From assembly GCA_040507245.1 (NCBI GenBank), contig JBEVVH010000002.1, positions 14,577 through 78,576 on the forward strand: a stretch of DNA of 64,000 nucleotides, written 5' to 3'. The stretch comes from Thiodiazotropha sp040507245. Its GTDB lineage: Bacteria; Pseudomonadota; Gammaproteobacteria; Chromatiales; Chromatiaceae. A model generated the notes under the pieces. That model searched no databases. It worked only from the letters and a program-made list of their open reading frames with translations, and had not been told where the DNA came from. A program made the position numbers and the translations under genes. This document shows positions 56,442 to 64,000 of this stretch, in pieces (positions within the stretch are counted from its first letter, which is position 1; the number at the start of each line of letters is the position of its first letter).

Positions 56442-57978
56442 CGGCCACCCCCCGCCACACATCCAGGGCTTCGCAAATCACCTCGTGGTCATCGAAGTGC
56501 AGAACCTGGTCGCCCACCAGCTGATAGTCCTCGTGACCCTTCCCGGCCACCAACACAAGATCACCCGGCCGGGCGTCCGCGATGGTACGGAATATCGCCT
56601 GGCGCCGATCTGCCTCCACACTCACCGACTGAGGCGACGGGATGCCGGCCAGAATCTGTTCAAGAATACGTTCACTGGGTTCGGTGCGTGGATTGTCGTC
56701 GGTCAGACAACACACATCCGCGAGCCGCGATGCCAGCTCACCCATGATCGGGCGCTTACCCGGATCCCGGTCTCCACCGCAACCGAACACCACATGCAGA
56801 CGCCCAGTGCAGTGGGCACGGGCCGCGAGCAAGGCCTTCTCCAGGGCATCCGGGGTATGCGCATAGTCCACCACCACGGAGGGCCGTGTCCCGCCACCCA
56901 GCAGCGCCATGCGACCTGGCACCGTCGGCAGTCCGCCCAGCACCTCAACCGCCTTGCGCAACGACCAGCCCTGCTGGATCAGCACAGCGGTTGCCGCCAG
57001 CAGGTTCGAGGCGTTGAACTGACCCAGCAGGGAACTACGCAAGTGAAGCGCCTCCTGCGGGGTCACAATCCGAATGCTCAGTCCCTCGGGCAGGGTCTCC
57101 AGGGAACCGGCACACAGCCATTCGTCGATCCCAGCCTGTTCCGCGGCCTCACAATCCAGGCTGTAACCGATGACACGCACCTCAGGCGCCAGCTTTTCAA
57201 TCAGCTCCCGGCCAAAGGGGTCATCCAGATTGATCACCGCACAGCGCAATTTCGGCATCTGGAACAGCCGGGCCTTGGACGCGGCATAGTGTTCGAAACT
57301 GCCGTGGTAGTCGAAATGATCCCTACTCAGATTGGTAAACACTGCGGTATCGAATTCGAGATCCGCCACCCGGCTCTGGTCGAGGGCATGGGAGGAAACC
57401 TCCATTGCCACGGATTTCGCACCCTGATTGCGAAAATCCGCTAGCAGGGACTGAACCGTCAGCGCATCGGGGGTGGTCATGCCCGTGCTGACCAGGCTTC
57501 CCGGCAGACCGGCGCCCAGGGTGCCAATCATGGCACAGGGCTGTTCGCTCGAAAGCGCTTGAGCCACCAGTTGGCAGACACTGGTCTTGCCATTGGTGCC
57601 AGTAATACCGATCAGGGTCATGTGCTGACCGGGATCGTCATAAAACCGCCCGGCCAGGTGACTGGCCTGCGCTGTCAGCTGCGGCACCGGTATGACCGGG
57701 GTCTCCCCGGCATCCAGGCGGGACGCAAGGGCTTGCACCTCATCACTCTGCGGCTCCCAGACGATGGCGGCCACACCCTGCTCCAGGGCTCTCTGCGCGA
57801 ACGCCAGACCATGCTGGCGGGTACCCGCGCAGGCCAGGAACAGATAACCTTCCCCCGCCTTGCGGCTGTCCAGGGTAATACCCCGGATATCACGATCCTG
57901 CACAGACGGAACCTCTACCAGACCATCCAGCAGTTGTGAGAGCCGGTGCGCTGCAGGTACCCGGGTTGAGGCCATCAT
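56434..57978 (-). CDS. murE: UDP-MurNAc-L-Ala-D-Glu:meso-diaminopimelate ligase MurE
   Basis: Mur ligase adding the third stem-peptide residue. The 514 residues contain the P-loop LIGITGTNGKTSVCQLV, the EVSSHALDQ block, DYAHTPDALEKAL and DDNPRTEPS; the DNPR motif marks specificity for meso-diaminopimelate, as expected for a Gram-negative. ATG 57978 forms an ATGA overlap with the ftsI stop, and a second ATG follows it. Confidence 0.97.
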   Translation of the reverse strand: MMASTRVPAAHRLSQLLDGLVEVPSVQDRDIRGITLDSRKAGEGYLFLACAGTRQHGLAFAQRALEQGVAAIVWEPQSDEVQALASRLDAGETPVIPVPQLTAQASHLAGRFYDDPGQHMTLIGITGTNGKTSVCQLVAQALSSEQPCAMIGTLGAGLPGSLVSTGMTTPDALTVQSLLADFRNQGAKSVAMEVSSHALDQSRVADLEFDTAVFTNLSRDHFDYHGSFEHYAASKARLFQMPKLRCAVINLDDPFGRELIEKLAPEVRVIGYSLDCEAAEQAGIDEWLCAGSLETLPEGLSIRIVTPQEALHLRSSLLGQFNASNLLAATAVLIQQGWSLRKAVEVLGGLPTVPGRMALLGGGTRPSVVVDYAHTPDALEKALLAARAHCTGRLHVVFGCGGDRDPGKRPIMGELASRLADVCCLTDDNPRTEPSERILEQILAGIPSPQSVSVEADRRQAIFRTIADARPGDLVLVAGKGHEDYQLVGDQVLHFDDHEVICEALDVWRGVADA

Positions 57979-59711
57979 TGCTGTGCCCCCAGGCGCGCCA
58001 TCAGCTGATTCCCGCGCCAGTTTTTATCCGGCGGGATATTCAGCAAGCGCAGGGCGCCGCTCATCACCTTGGAAAATACTGGAGCCGCAACCAGGCCACC
58101 GTAATACTCCTCACCCCGGGGCTCATCGATCAGCACCGCCATCACCAGACGGGGATGACTCGCGGGCACCATCCCCACGAACAGGGAGAGATACTTGTCC
58201 TCTGCGTAGCCACCGGCCACCGATTTCTTGGCGGTACCGGTCTTCCCCGCCACCCGGTAACCGGGTACCGCGGCCAGGGGGGCAGTACCATCGGGCGCCA
58301 CCACCCCTTCGAGCATTCGCACCACACTGCGGGCCGTACTCTGGCGCACGACGCGATCGCCTTCAGGAATTTCGTCCACCTTCAGCAGGGAAACCGGGAG
58401 ACGCACGCCGTCATTGGCCAACACCGCATAGGCGCGGGCCAGTTGCAAAGGTGAAACCGAGAGACCGTAGCCGAAAGACAGGGTGGCCTGTTCAAAGGTC
58501 GACCAGTCACTGAAATGAGGCAGACGCCCGCTCGACTCACCGGGAAAATGGCTGAAGGGGCTCTCACCGAGGCCCAGCTTGGTATACAGGGACCAGAGCA
58601 CTTCCGGCTCCATGGACAACGCAATCTTGCTGGCCCCCACATTGCTCGACTTGCTCAACACCGTGGCCACATCGATCATCCCGTAGTTGCGGGTGTCGCG
58701 CACCAGGTAACGGCCGACCCGCATCTGCCCCGGGGACACGTCAATCGGGGTATGAGGCGCATATCGACCCTGCTCCATTCCAGCGGCGATGGTGAACGGC
58801 TTGATGGTAGAGCCCGGTTCGAACACGTCGGTCACCGCCCGGTTGCGCAGGCTGTCGAGTCGCCGTCCGCGCTGGGCATTGGGGTTGAACGACGGACTGT
58901 TGACCATCGCCAGGATTTCACCGCTACGCGCATCCAGGATCACCGCGGAGCCTGAACGCGCCCGGTGTTTGGTCACTGCCGCCTTGAGTTCCCGGTAGGC
59001 GAGAAACTGCAGTCTGCGATCGATACTCAGCACCAGATCCTTGCCCGGCGCGGGACTCTGGATGTTTTCGACCTGGTTCACCACCCGCCCTTTACCATCC
59101 TTGATGACCCGCTTCGCGCCCGGGGTACCGCTGAGCCAATCATCATAGGCCAGCTCCATACCTTCCTGACCCTGGTCGTCGATATTGGTGAAACCCACCA
59201 CCTGGGAAGTCACCTCGGCACTGGGATAGAAGCGCCGATATTCGGAAAGCAGGTCGATACCTTCGATATCCAGGGTTCCCACCCGGTCCGCCTGATCCGG
59301 ATTGATGCGCCGCTTGAGGTAGACGAAGCTCCGATCCTGGGAAAGTTGCCGGCGTAACCGGTCCGGATCGAGATCGAGGGTCGAGGCCAGAGCGCCGATG
59401 GTCTGGCTGTCGGCCTTGAGCAGCCGCGGATTTGCGGCCACGCTCTTCACCGGGGTGCTGATCGCCAGCGGTTCGCCGTTGCGATCGGTGATCATGCCCC
59501 GGCTGGCATTGACCGTGATGGTACGCAGGTATCGGCGCTCTCCCTGCTCCTGGAGAAACGCGGTCTCGAACACCTGGCGATCCACCGACTGCCAGATCAG
59601 GGTGGCGTAGGCCAGGCCCAGCACCACCAGCACGGTCAAGCGCCGGGCGCGAAAACTCGGCTGCCGAACCACCTCCGCCTGCTGTGCCTTGCGTTTCTTG
59701 CTGCCTGCCAT
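57975..59711 (-). CDS. ftsI: Septal transpeptidase FtsI (PBP3)
   Basis: Class B penicillin-binding protein of 578 residues. A short basic cytoplasmic tail and a single membrane helix (about residues 25-42, RLTVLVVLGLAYATLIW) lead to the dimerisation domain. The transpeptidase motifs are visible: STIKPF (SxxK), SKSSNVG (SxN) and GKTGTAKK (KTG). It works with FtsW in septal wall synthesis. Two bases separate it from ftsL. Confidence 0.97.
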   Translation of the reverse strand: MAGSKKRKAQQAEVVRQPSFRARRLTVLVVLGLAYATLIWQSVDRQVFETAFLQEQGERRYLRTITVNASRGMITDRNGEPLAISTPVKSVAANPRLLKADSQTIGALASTLDLDPDRLRRQLSQDRSFVYLKRRINPDQADRVGTLDIEGIDLLSEYRRFYPSAEVTSQVVGFTNIDDQGQEGMELAYDDWLSGTPGAKRVIKDGKGRVVNQVENIQSPAPGKDLVLSIDRRLQFLAYRELKAAVTKHRARSGSAVILDARSGEILAMVNSPSFNPNAQRGRRLDSLRNRAVTDVFEPGSTIKPFTIAAGMEQGRYAPHTPIDVSPGQMRVGRYLVRDTRNYGMIDVATVLSKSSNVGASKIALSMEPEVLWSLYTKLGLGESPFSHFPGESSGRLPHFSDWSTFEQATLSFGYGLSVSPLQLARAYAVLANDGVRLPVSLLKVDEIPEGDRVVRQSTARSVVRMLEGVVAPDGTAPLAAVPGYRVAGKTGTAKKSVAGGYAEDKYLSLFVGMVPASHPRLVMAVLIDEPRGEEYYGGLVAAPVFSKVMSGALRLLNIPPDKNWRGNQLMARLGAQQ

Positions 59712-59713
59712 GA

Positions 59714-59986
59714 TCAGTGCCTGACAACCACGATTTCATCGAAACCGGGCAGGTGCATCTTCAACCTGTCCCGAGCCTGTTTTTCCACCACCGGATGGGT
59801 CGCCAGGGTGCTCTCCTCCAACTGCAGGCGCCCCCATTCAACCCCGATCCGCTCTTTTTCCGTCTGCAGTTCCTGGAGTGCCACGAAATGTCTGCGGCTC
59901 AGGTATTTGCTGTAAACGATCGCGGTCGCCGAAGCGAGCACCGCGACGACCAGAAAACCCGCAAGCCCCAGCTGGGTACGATTCAC
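59714..59986 (-). CDS. ftsL: Cell-division protein FtsL
   Basis: Small bitopic divisome protein. From GTG at 59986, which forms a GTGA overlap with the rsmH stop, it has 90 residues; TTG at 59992 is an alternative. One membrane helix (about residues 7-27, GLAGFLVVAVLASATAIVYS) is followed by a leucine-zipper-like coiled coil (FVALQELQTEKERIGVEWGRL) that binds FtsB/FtsQ. The end LPGFDEIVVVRH is typical. Confidence 0.93.
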   Translation of the reverse strand: MNRTQLGLAGFLVVAVLASATAIVYSKYLSRRHFVALQELQTEKERIGVEWGRLQLEESTLATHPVVEKQARDRLKMHLPGFDEIVVVRH

Positions 59987-60912
59987 GCGCAACGCTCCGC
60001 CACCCGCAGCACCGCACTGCGGGCCCGGGGATTGCTGTCGACTTCCTGGTCACCAGGTCGAATCGCCTTAGCCACGAGTTTCAGACGGGGATTGCGCTGA
60101 TCGTCGGTCACAGGAACCCCTGCCGGAAAGCGCTCACCAGCCGCCTGATCACGCATGAAGCGCTTGACGATCCGATCTTCCAGAGAATGAAAGCTGATCA
60201 CCGCCAGTCGCCCATGCACAGACAACACGTCCACAATTGACTCCAGCCCCTGACGGAGCGCATCCAGTTCACCATTGATAAAGATTCGAATTGCCTGAAA
60301 GCTCCGGGTCGCCGGATGCTTGCCTTTTTCCCAGGCCGGATTGGCACGACTCACCACTTCGGCCAATCGTCCCGTGGTCAGCAAAGGCGCTTCGTCCCTC
60401 GCCTCGACAATGGCCCTCGCGATACGCTTAGCAAACCGCTCTTCACCATATGTCTTCAATACCTGCGCGATCTCTGAGGCCCCTGCCTGACCCAGCCATT
60501 GCGCCGCCGAACGACCCCGACCGGGGTCCATGCGCATATCCAGGGGGCCGTCCTGGGTGAAACTGAACCCCCGTGCCGCCTGATCCAATTGAGGAGAAGA
60601 AACGCCGAGATCCATGAGAATCCCGTCGACCCGTCCGACGACACCCAGCTGTTTCGCAACATCCGCAAGCATCGCAAAGTTCTCCTGTACGATCTGAAAA
60701 CGGGCATCCTGCCCGAACAGCGATTCTCCGTACGCCACCGCCTGCGGGTCCCGGTCCAGGGCAATCAACCGCCCCCGGGGTCCCAATGCCTGCAAAATCC
60801 GTCCGGCATGACCACCACGCCCGAATGTCGCATCCATATAGATGCCATTCGGGTCGATCCTCAGCGCCTCGATGGCAGGCTGAAGCAGGACCGAGAGATG
60901 CTCCTGCCCCAT
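59983..60912 (-). CDS. rsmH: 16S rRNA m4C1402 methyltransferase RsmH (MraW)
   Basis: SAM-dependent methyltransferase acting on C1402 of 16S rRNA. The 309 residues show EHLSVLLQPAIEAL, DATFGRGGHAGRIL, LIALDRDPQAV, GILMDLGVSSPQLD, FSFTQDGPLDMRMD and the C-terminal VISFHSLEDRIVKRFMRD. It starts one base inside the mraZ stop, giving the conserved mraZ-rsmH-ftsL order. Confidence 0.97.
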   Translation of the reverse strand: MGQEHLSVLLQPAIEALRIDPNGIYMDATFGRGGHAGRILQALGPRGRLIALDRDPQAVAYGESLFGQDARFQIVQENFAMLADVAKQLGVVGRVDGILMDLGVSSPQLDQAARGFSFTQDGPLDMRMDPGRGRSAAQWLGQAGASEIAQVLKTYGEERFAKRIARAIVEARDEAPLLTTGRLAEVVSRANPAWEKGKHPATRSFQAIRIFINGELDALRQGLESIVDVLSVHGRLAVISFHSLEDRIVKRFMRDQAAGERFPAGVPVTDDQRNPRLKLVAKAIRPGDQEVDSNPRARSAVLRVAERCA

Positions 60913-61367
60913 CAGATCGACAGGGATTCCACTTCAGGCGGTAAATCGAGCTTGCTCATATCCAGGGTCTGCAGCCAGGCTTCCTGACGCGCATTCCAGG
61001 TCTCCTCGTCCCACAACTCGAACTTGTTGATCTGCCCGACCAGGGCGACCTTCTTGTCGAGTCCGGCATAACGACGCAATTCCTGGGGAAGCAGGACACG
61101 ACCCTGACCATCCATATCGATCTCATGGGCATTACCGATGTAGAGACGCTGGAGGTTTCTCGCCGCCTCCTTGAAAGACGGCAGGGACTTGAGCTTGTCT
61201 TCTATTTCAAGCCAGGTGGGTTTGGGGTAGATCAGCAGGCAGTGATCCTTATCGACGGTGATCACCAACTCCGAAGCGCAGACGTCCACGAGCTGATCCC
61301 GATACCGGGTAGGTATCGCGATGCGCCCTTTGGCATCCAAATTGAGTGATGAAACCCCGCGAAACAA
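60912..61367 (-). CDS. mraZ: Transcriptional regulator MraZ
   Basis: DNA-binding AbrB-like protein that represses the dcw operon. The 151 residues hold two repeats of the MraZ fold, the first beginning FRGVSSLNLDAKGRIAIPTR and the second containing EIDMDGQGRVLLPQELRRYA. The start codon is TTG at 61367, preceded by AGGGG; the conserved N-terminus starts exactly there. Its likely operator, three TGGG-like repeats, overlaps its own promoter just upstream. Confidence 0.96.
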   Translation of the reverse strand: MFRGVSSLNLDAKGRIAIPTRYRDQLVDVCASELVITVDKDHCLLIYPKPTWLEIEDKLKSLPSFKEAARNLQRLYIGNAHEIDMDGQGRVLLPQELRRYAGLDKKVALVGQINKFELWDEETWNARQEAWLQTLDMSKLDLPPEVESLSI

Positions 61368-61393
61368 GTTGGCCGCCCCTCTGATGGAATATT

Positions 61394-61457
61394 TTCCCTA
61401 TTTCCCCACATTCTTCCACTTCCACCCATATTAGGCGTCCACTCGCTCAGTTGTCAA
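61394..61457 (-). promoter_or_regulatory. dcw promoter with MraZ operator repeats
   Basis: On the minus strand TTGACA (61452-61457) and TAATAT (61428-61433) are separated by 18 bp, a strong sigma70 promoter. Directly downstream are TGGGT (61424-61428), TGGAA (61414-61418), TGGGG (61404-61408) and a weaker GGGAA (61394-61398), spaced exactly 10 bp. TGGGN repeats with 5-bp spacers are the known MraZ site, so MraZ should repress by blocking initiation here. Confidence 0.88.
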
Positions 61458-61634
61458 GGTTAAAAGTCTGAAATTTCGTTATCAGTCAGTAAGTTAGCAG
61501 GGTTCTCTGAGGTCAGAGGAAAGCAAAAAATAACCATCGCAAATACAGCAGGATGATTTGCATACCTAAAGTAAATTATGAAGTTTAGAGAGGGATTTTC
61601 CGGGCTTGAACCCGACTTGTGGCGAAAAGTGGAG

Positions 61635-62000
61635 GGAGTCGGCCTGTAAGCCGGGTTCTGTCTTGGACAGTCATTCATCTGGGATAGACGTCACCGCCTA
61701 TCTCAAGCAACCTACCCGGGAACAGTGGGGGCATCACTTGGCGCCGCCGAAACGGGCCTGTTCCTCTATTTGGTCTTGCTCCGGGTGGGGTTTACCCTGC
61801 CATCTCTGTTGCCAGAGACGCGGTGCGCTCTTACCGCACCATTTCACCCTTACCGGTGAAAACACCGGCGGTATATTTTCTGTGGCACTTTCCGTAGGCT
61901 CACGCCTCCCAGGCGTTACCTGGCACCCTGCCCGCTGGAGCCCGGACTTTCCTCCCCGCCCCGACGAATGCGAAGCGGAGCGACTGTCCGGCCGACTCCC
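61635..62000 (-). ncRNA. rnpB: RNase P RNA, M1 type
   Basis: RNA subunit of RNase P, which trims the 5' ends of tRNAs. On the minus strand the 5' end GGGAGTCGGCC pairs with the 3' end GGCCGACTCC to form helix P1. Conserved cores GAGGAAAGTCCGGGCTCC (CR-I), AGAGTAACGCC-like GGTAACGCCTGGGAGGCG, ACAGAAAATATACCGCC and the 3' ACAGAACCCGGCTTA (CR-V) are all present, and the length of about 366 nt is normal. End points are approximate. It lies upstream of the mraZ promoter on the same strand. Confidence 0.95.
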
Positions 62001-62006
62001 ATCAGC

Positions 62007-62035
62007 ACTTTAGGGCAATCGGAATAGTGTGACAA
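62007..62035 (-). promoter_or_regulatory. rnpB promoter
   Basis: On the minus strand TTGTCA (62030-62035) and TAAAGT (62007-62012) are separated by 17 bp, placing the start near 62000 at the 5' end of RNase P RNA. Confidence 0.75.
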
Positions 62036-62293
62036 GCCCCACAATACACAAAACTTAAGCAACGACTTATATAGTTGCGATTGATGATAATCAATGAGCA
62101 ATATTAATTTTGTCTATAGATTGCTGCTATATAAGGACAGAAGGGTTTGCAATTCCGCACAACCCGAAACGGTGAGCTTGATGTGAGCGGACGCTCAAGG
62201 AACCATTTAGAGGGAACTACGACCCAATCTTTCGAACGGGCTTGGCAAAAAGCAGGAAAGGTATACCACAAAGCAGTATCACGAGGTAACACC

Positions 62294-62395
62294 ATGAAAA
62301 TGCCCAACAACAAATCGATCTTCTCCATGGATACATTGGTCCTGGCTGCCGCTGGCGTCTGGATGGTCTACGTACTGATCAGTCTGATCGCCTGA
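62294..62395 (+). CDS. 33-residue single-span membrane peptide
   Basis: A micro-protein starting MKMPNNKSIFSMDTLVLAAA with one clear membrane helix (about residues 13-33, TLVLAAAGVWMVYVLISLIA) and a basic N-terminal tail. GAGG lies at good distance before the ATG, which is why this start is favoured over the longer upstream frame (from 62147), whose sequence is polar and unconserved-looking. The family is unknown to me; such peptides often accompany membrane complexes. A TGATAATCA core resembling part of a Fur box lies at about 62089, 200 bp upstream. Confidence 0.6.
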   Translation: MKMPNNKSIFSMDTLVLAAAGVWMVYVLISLIA

Positions 62396-62671
62396 CCCGC
62401 GCAACAGGACGTTTCGCAACCTGAGAGGCTATTGCCGCTTGCCCCGGCTGGCGCTCAGGAAGCGAGATGGAACCTAAACCCTGTTCATTCTACGGTTTGA
62501 TACAGGCAGCAATATTCATCACCCCACCAATCAGGGGTAAGCACTCCACTCCTGCAGCCGTCATTTACCCAGCATTCCGATCACGGGATAATTCCTCCCG
62601 ACACTCCTTCGACTGGATACGACAACCCGCCATTTCTACAATTAACCCGGCCACAAGCAGGAGTTCTGCTC
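62396..62671. other. Non-coding stretch before the SRAP pseudogene
   Basis: No ORF with a ribosome binding site and no clear hairpin-plus-T terminator was seen. It presumably contains the SRAP gene promoter. Confidence 0.4.
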
Positions 62672-63276
62672 ATGTGCGGGCGCTTCTATCTGGATGCAAA
62701 AACGGATGAACTGCGGGACTTTTTCGGCTTGAGCTCGATCCCCCACCTCCCACCGCGCTACAACATCGCACCCTCCCGGAGCGTACCGGCCATTACCGAC
62801 TCCACAGACGGTCTGCATGCCGGAGTTTACCGCTGGGGCCTGTTGCCCTTCTGGACCAAACAGGGCAAATCAACATTCCACACCATCAATGCCCGTATCG
62901 AGACCGTGGAGAGCAAAAACGCTCTTCGGCCAAGCAGCCCTACTGCATCAGGCCTGCCAATGGGCCACTGACGGCCTTTGCGGGCCTGTACGATCGCTGG
63001 ATCGATCCACAAGGCGGATCGGTCGACTCCTGCACCATCATCGTCGCCGACGCACCCACATCCCTGCGACCCATCCACGAGCGAATGCCTGTGATCCTGC
63101 AACCGGAATACTTCAAGGCCTGGCTGGACAGGGATCAACACGACATCTCGAATCTCAAGGCACTCCTGGCACAGCGGTTAACAGAAGGTTTTGAAACCTT
63201 CCCTGTGAGCACCCACCTCAACAACCCGAGAAATGATGATCCTCGTTGCATCGAACCCTTATCCACTCTGCTTTGA
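62672..63276 (+). pseudogene. Broken SRAP-domain (YedK/HMCES-like) gene
   Basis: SRAP proteins crosslink to abasic sites through Cys2. The first 300 bp encode MCGRFYL, RYNIAPS, YRWGLLPFW and NARIETVESK, then the frame ends at 62971. The remaining domain continues in another frame from about 62929: AKQPYCIRPANGPLTAFAGL, then SCTIIVADAP and RPIHERMPVIL, to a stop at 63276. The segment normally between them, with the RRCL and GFYEW motif containing the catalytic Glu, is missing. A deletion of roughly 70-80 bp plus frameshift explains this. AGGAG still precedes the ATG, so the loss looks recent. Confidence 0.85.
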
Positions 63277-63623
63277 CTGAAACCTGACCAGAAGGTCAAT
63301 ACAGAGCGGTCAGCACCTAGCGACCGACTCCCATGACTGGCCCTGGACAGACCACCCTGATAAGCGCGGTCACCCCATTACACATCAACAACCCTGACTG
63401 ATTCGTGGTCGGACAGGCATTGCCGTATTTCAGGGAATTGCGAAAATCTGAATGACAGGCCATTTGAGCCGACGCAAACGCGCGCATGATCAGATCTCGA
63501 TCATCTGCATAAGCTCAAGGCATTGGAGGCAATCAGCAATAGGGCGAGTCTGATCACGGCATCCTGTGACTGAATTGACACTCAGCAACCTTATTGACCG
63601 GCAAACACTGATCGCATGGGTGA
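63277..63623. other. 347-bp gap without a gene
   Basis: No ORF of plausible composition and no clear RNA or repeat. A dyad near 63486-63503 (TGATCAGATCTCGATCA) is the only structure noticed. Confidence 0.4.
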
Positions 63624-63980
63624 ATGATGAAAGGCAACAAACTGGAACTGAAAACACCGGAAGAGGCGGAGATCGTCTATTACGAGTCCTTTATGCACTG
63701 CGATGCTCAACTCATGGGAGCACTCTGGGCGGACGGTGATGTGATTTGCGTGCATCCCGGGTCCGGGGCCATCATCGGCCACGAACGGGTCAGCCGCAGC
63801 TGGTCGACCATCTTCCAGAATGCACAACGTCCGGAGATAAGATATCAGGTAATCAAAAGCACCCTGTCCGAAGATCTAGCGATACACCTGGTATCCGAAG
63901 AGATCGCAACCCAAGCGAGTCTTCGATCTCATGAAAGATTTTGGGACATCCAAGTCCACCAAAATCGATTCGATCTTTGA
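63624..63980 (+). CDS. NTF2/SnoaL-like protein with an abnormal C-terminus
   Basis: A 118-residue frame whose first 90 residues fit the NTF2-like fold found in small hydrolase or binding proteins: TPEEAEIVYYESFMHCDAQL, then MGALWADGDVICVHPGSG, GHERVSRSWSTIF. The last 25 residues (SLRSHERFWDIQVHQNRFDL) do not resemble the usual final strands (ATNVF...W...HHAS), and no other frame restores them. The gene may be truncated by a rearrangement or be a divergent member. No function can be assigned. Confidence 0.55.
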   Translation: MMKGNKLELKTPEEAEIVYYESFMHCDAQLMGALWADGDVICVHPGSGAIIGHERVSRSWSTIFQNAQRPEIRYQVIKSTLSEDLAIHLVSEEIATQASLRSHERFWDIQVHQNRFDL

Positions 63981-64000
63981 CAGCCTATTATTAACCTGGC

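Noticed and set aside
54972..56747. A 591-codon open frame on the plus strand
   Set aside because: Antisense to murF and murE; no signature of a real protein.

Overview
The window is a densely packed chromosomal segment of a gammaproteobacterium with fairly high GC. Gene order and protein sequences fit a Chromatiales-like or sulfur-oxidising, probably autotrophic lineage; this is inferred from protein resemblance and the transketolase-GAPDH-PGK-PK-aldolase cluster, not from a marker gene. Nearly everything is conserved housekeeping DNA. There is no prophage, no complete insertion sequence, no CRISPR array and no recognisable tRNA.

Layout. 0.2-3 kb (minus): putP behind a radical SAM protein. 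3-10.5 kb (minus): rlmN-pilW-rodZ-hisS-yfgM-bamB-der, the usual gammaproteobacterial order but without ispG between rodZ and hisS. 10.6-14.1 kb (minus): relA and a DUF1015 gene. 14.4-14.6 kb (plus): an unannotated small RNA of the CsrB/RsmXYZ type, preceded by a GacA-type box; this is the most interesting feature found. 14.7-16.3 kb: folB-folK opposite plsY. 16.4-20.1 kb: an MBL-fold hydrolase, a solitary MbcA/ParS-like antitoxin-domain protein, a hypothetical protein, purC and a glutaredoxin. 20.2-27.3 kb (minus): tkt-gap-pgk-pyk-fba. 27.6-32.2 kb: a thioredoxin-like gene, then metK, an SAH riboswitch, ahcY and metF, which form the S-adenosylmethionine recycling unit. 32.4-35.5 kb: a hybrid histidine kinase and a PilZ protein. 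35.6-61.4 kb (minus): Nudix-ThiE, argJ, secA, an M23 peptidase, lpxC and the whole division and cell-wall (dcw) cluster from mraZ to ftsZ, with dciA on the plus strand. 61.6-62.0 kb (minus): rnpB. 62.3-64.0 kb (plus): a 33-residue membrane peptide, a broken SRAP gene and an NTF2-like gene with an odd C-terminus.

The dcw genes are almost all joined by start/stop overlaps and are headed by a strong sigma70 promoter that overlaps 10-bp-spaced TGGG repeats, the expected MraZ operator. Inside this run, between murC and murB, sits a 61-codon ORF coupled to both neighbours by start/stop overlaps; it looks like a real small dcw gene of unknown function. Three intergenic spots (pgk-gap, metK-ahcY, metF-kinase) carry related AT-rich inverted repeats that resemble a small non-coding repeat family.
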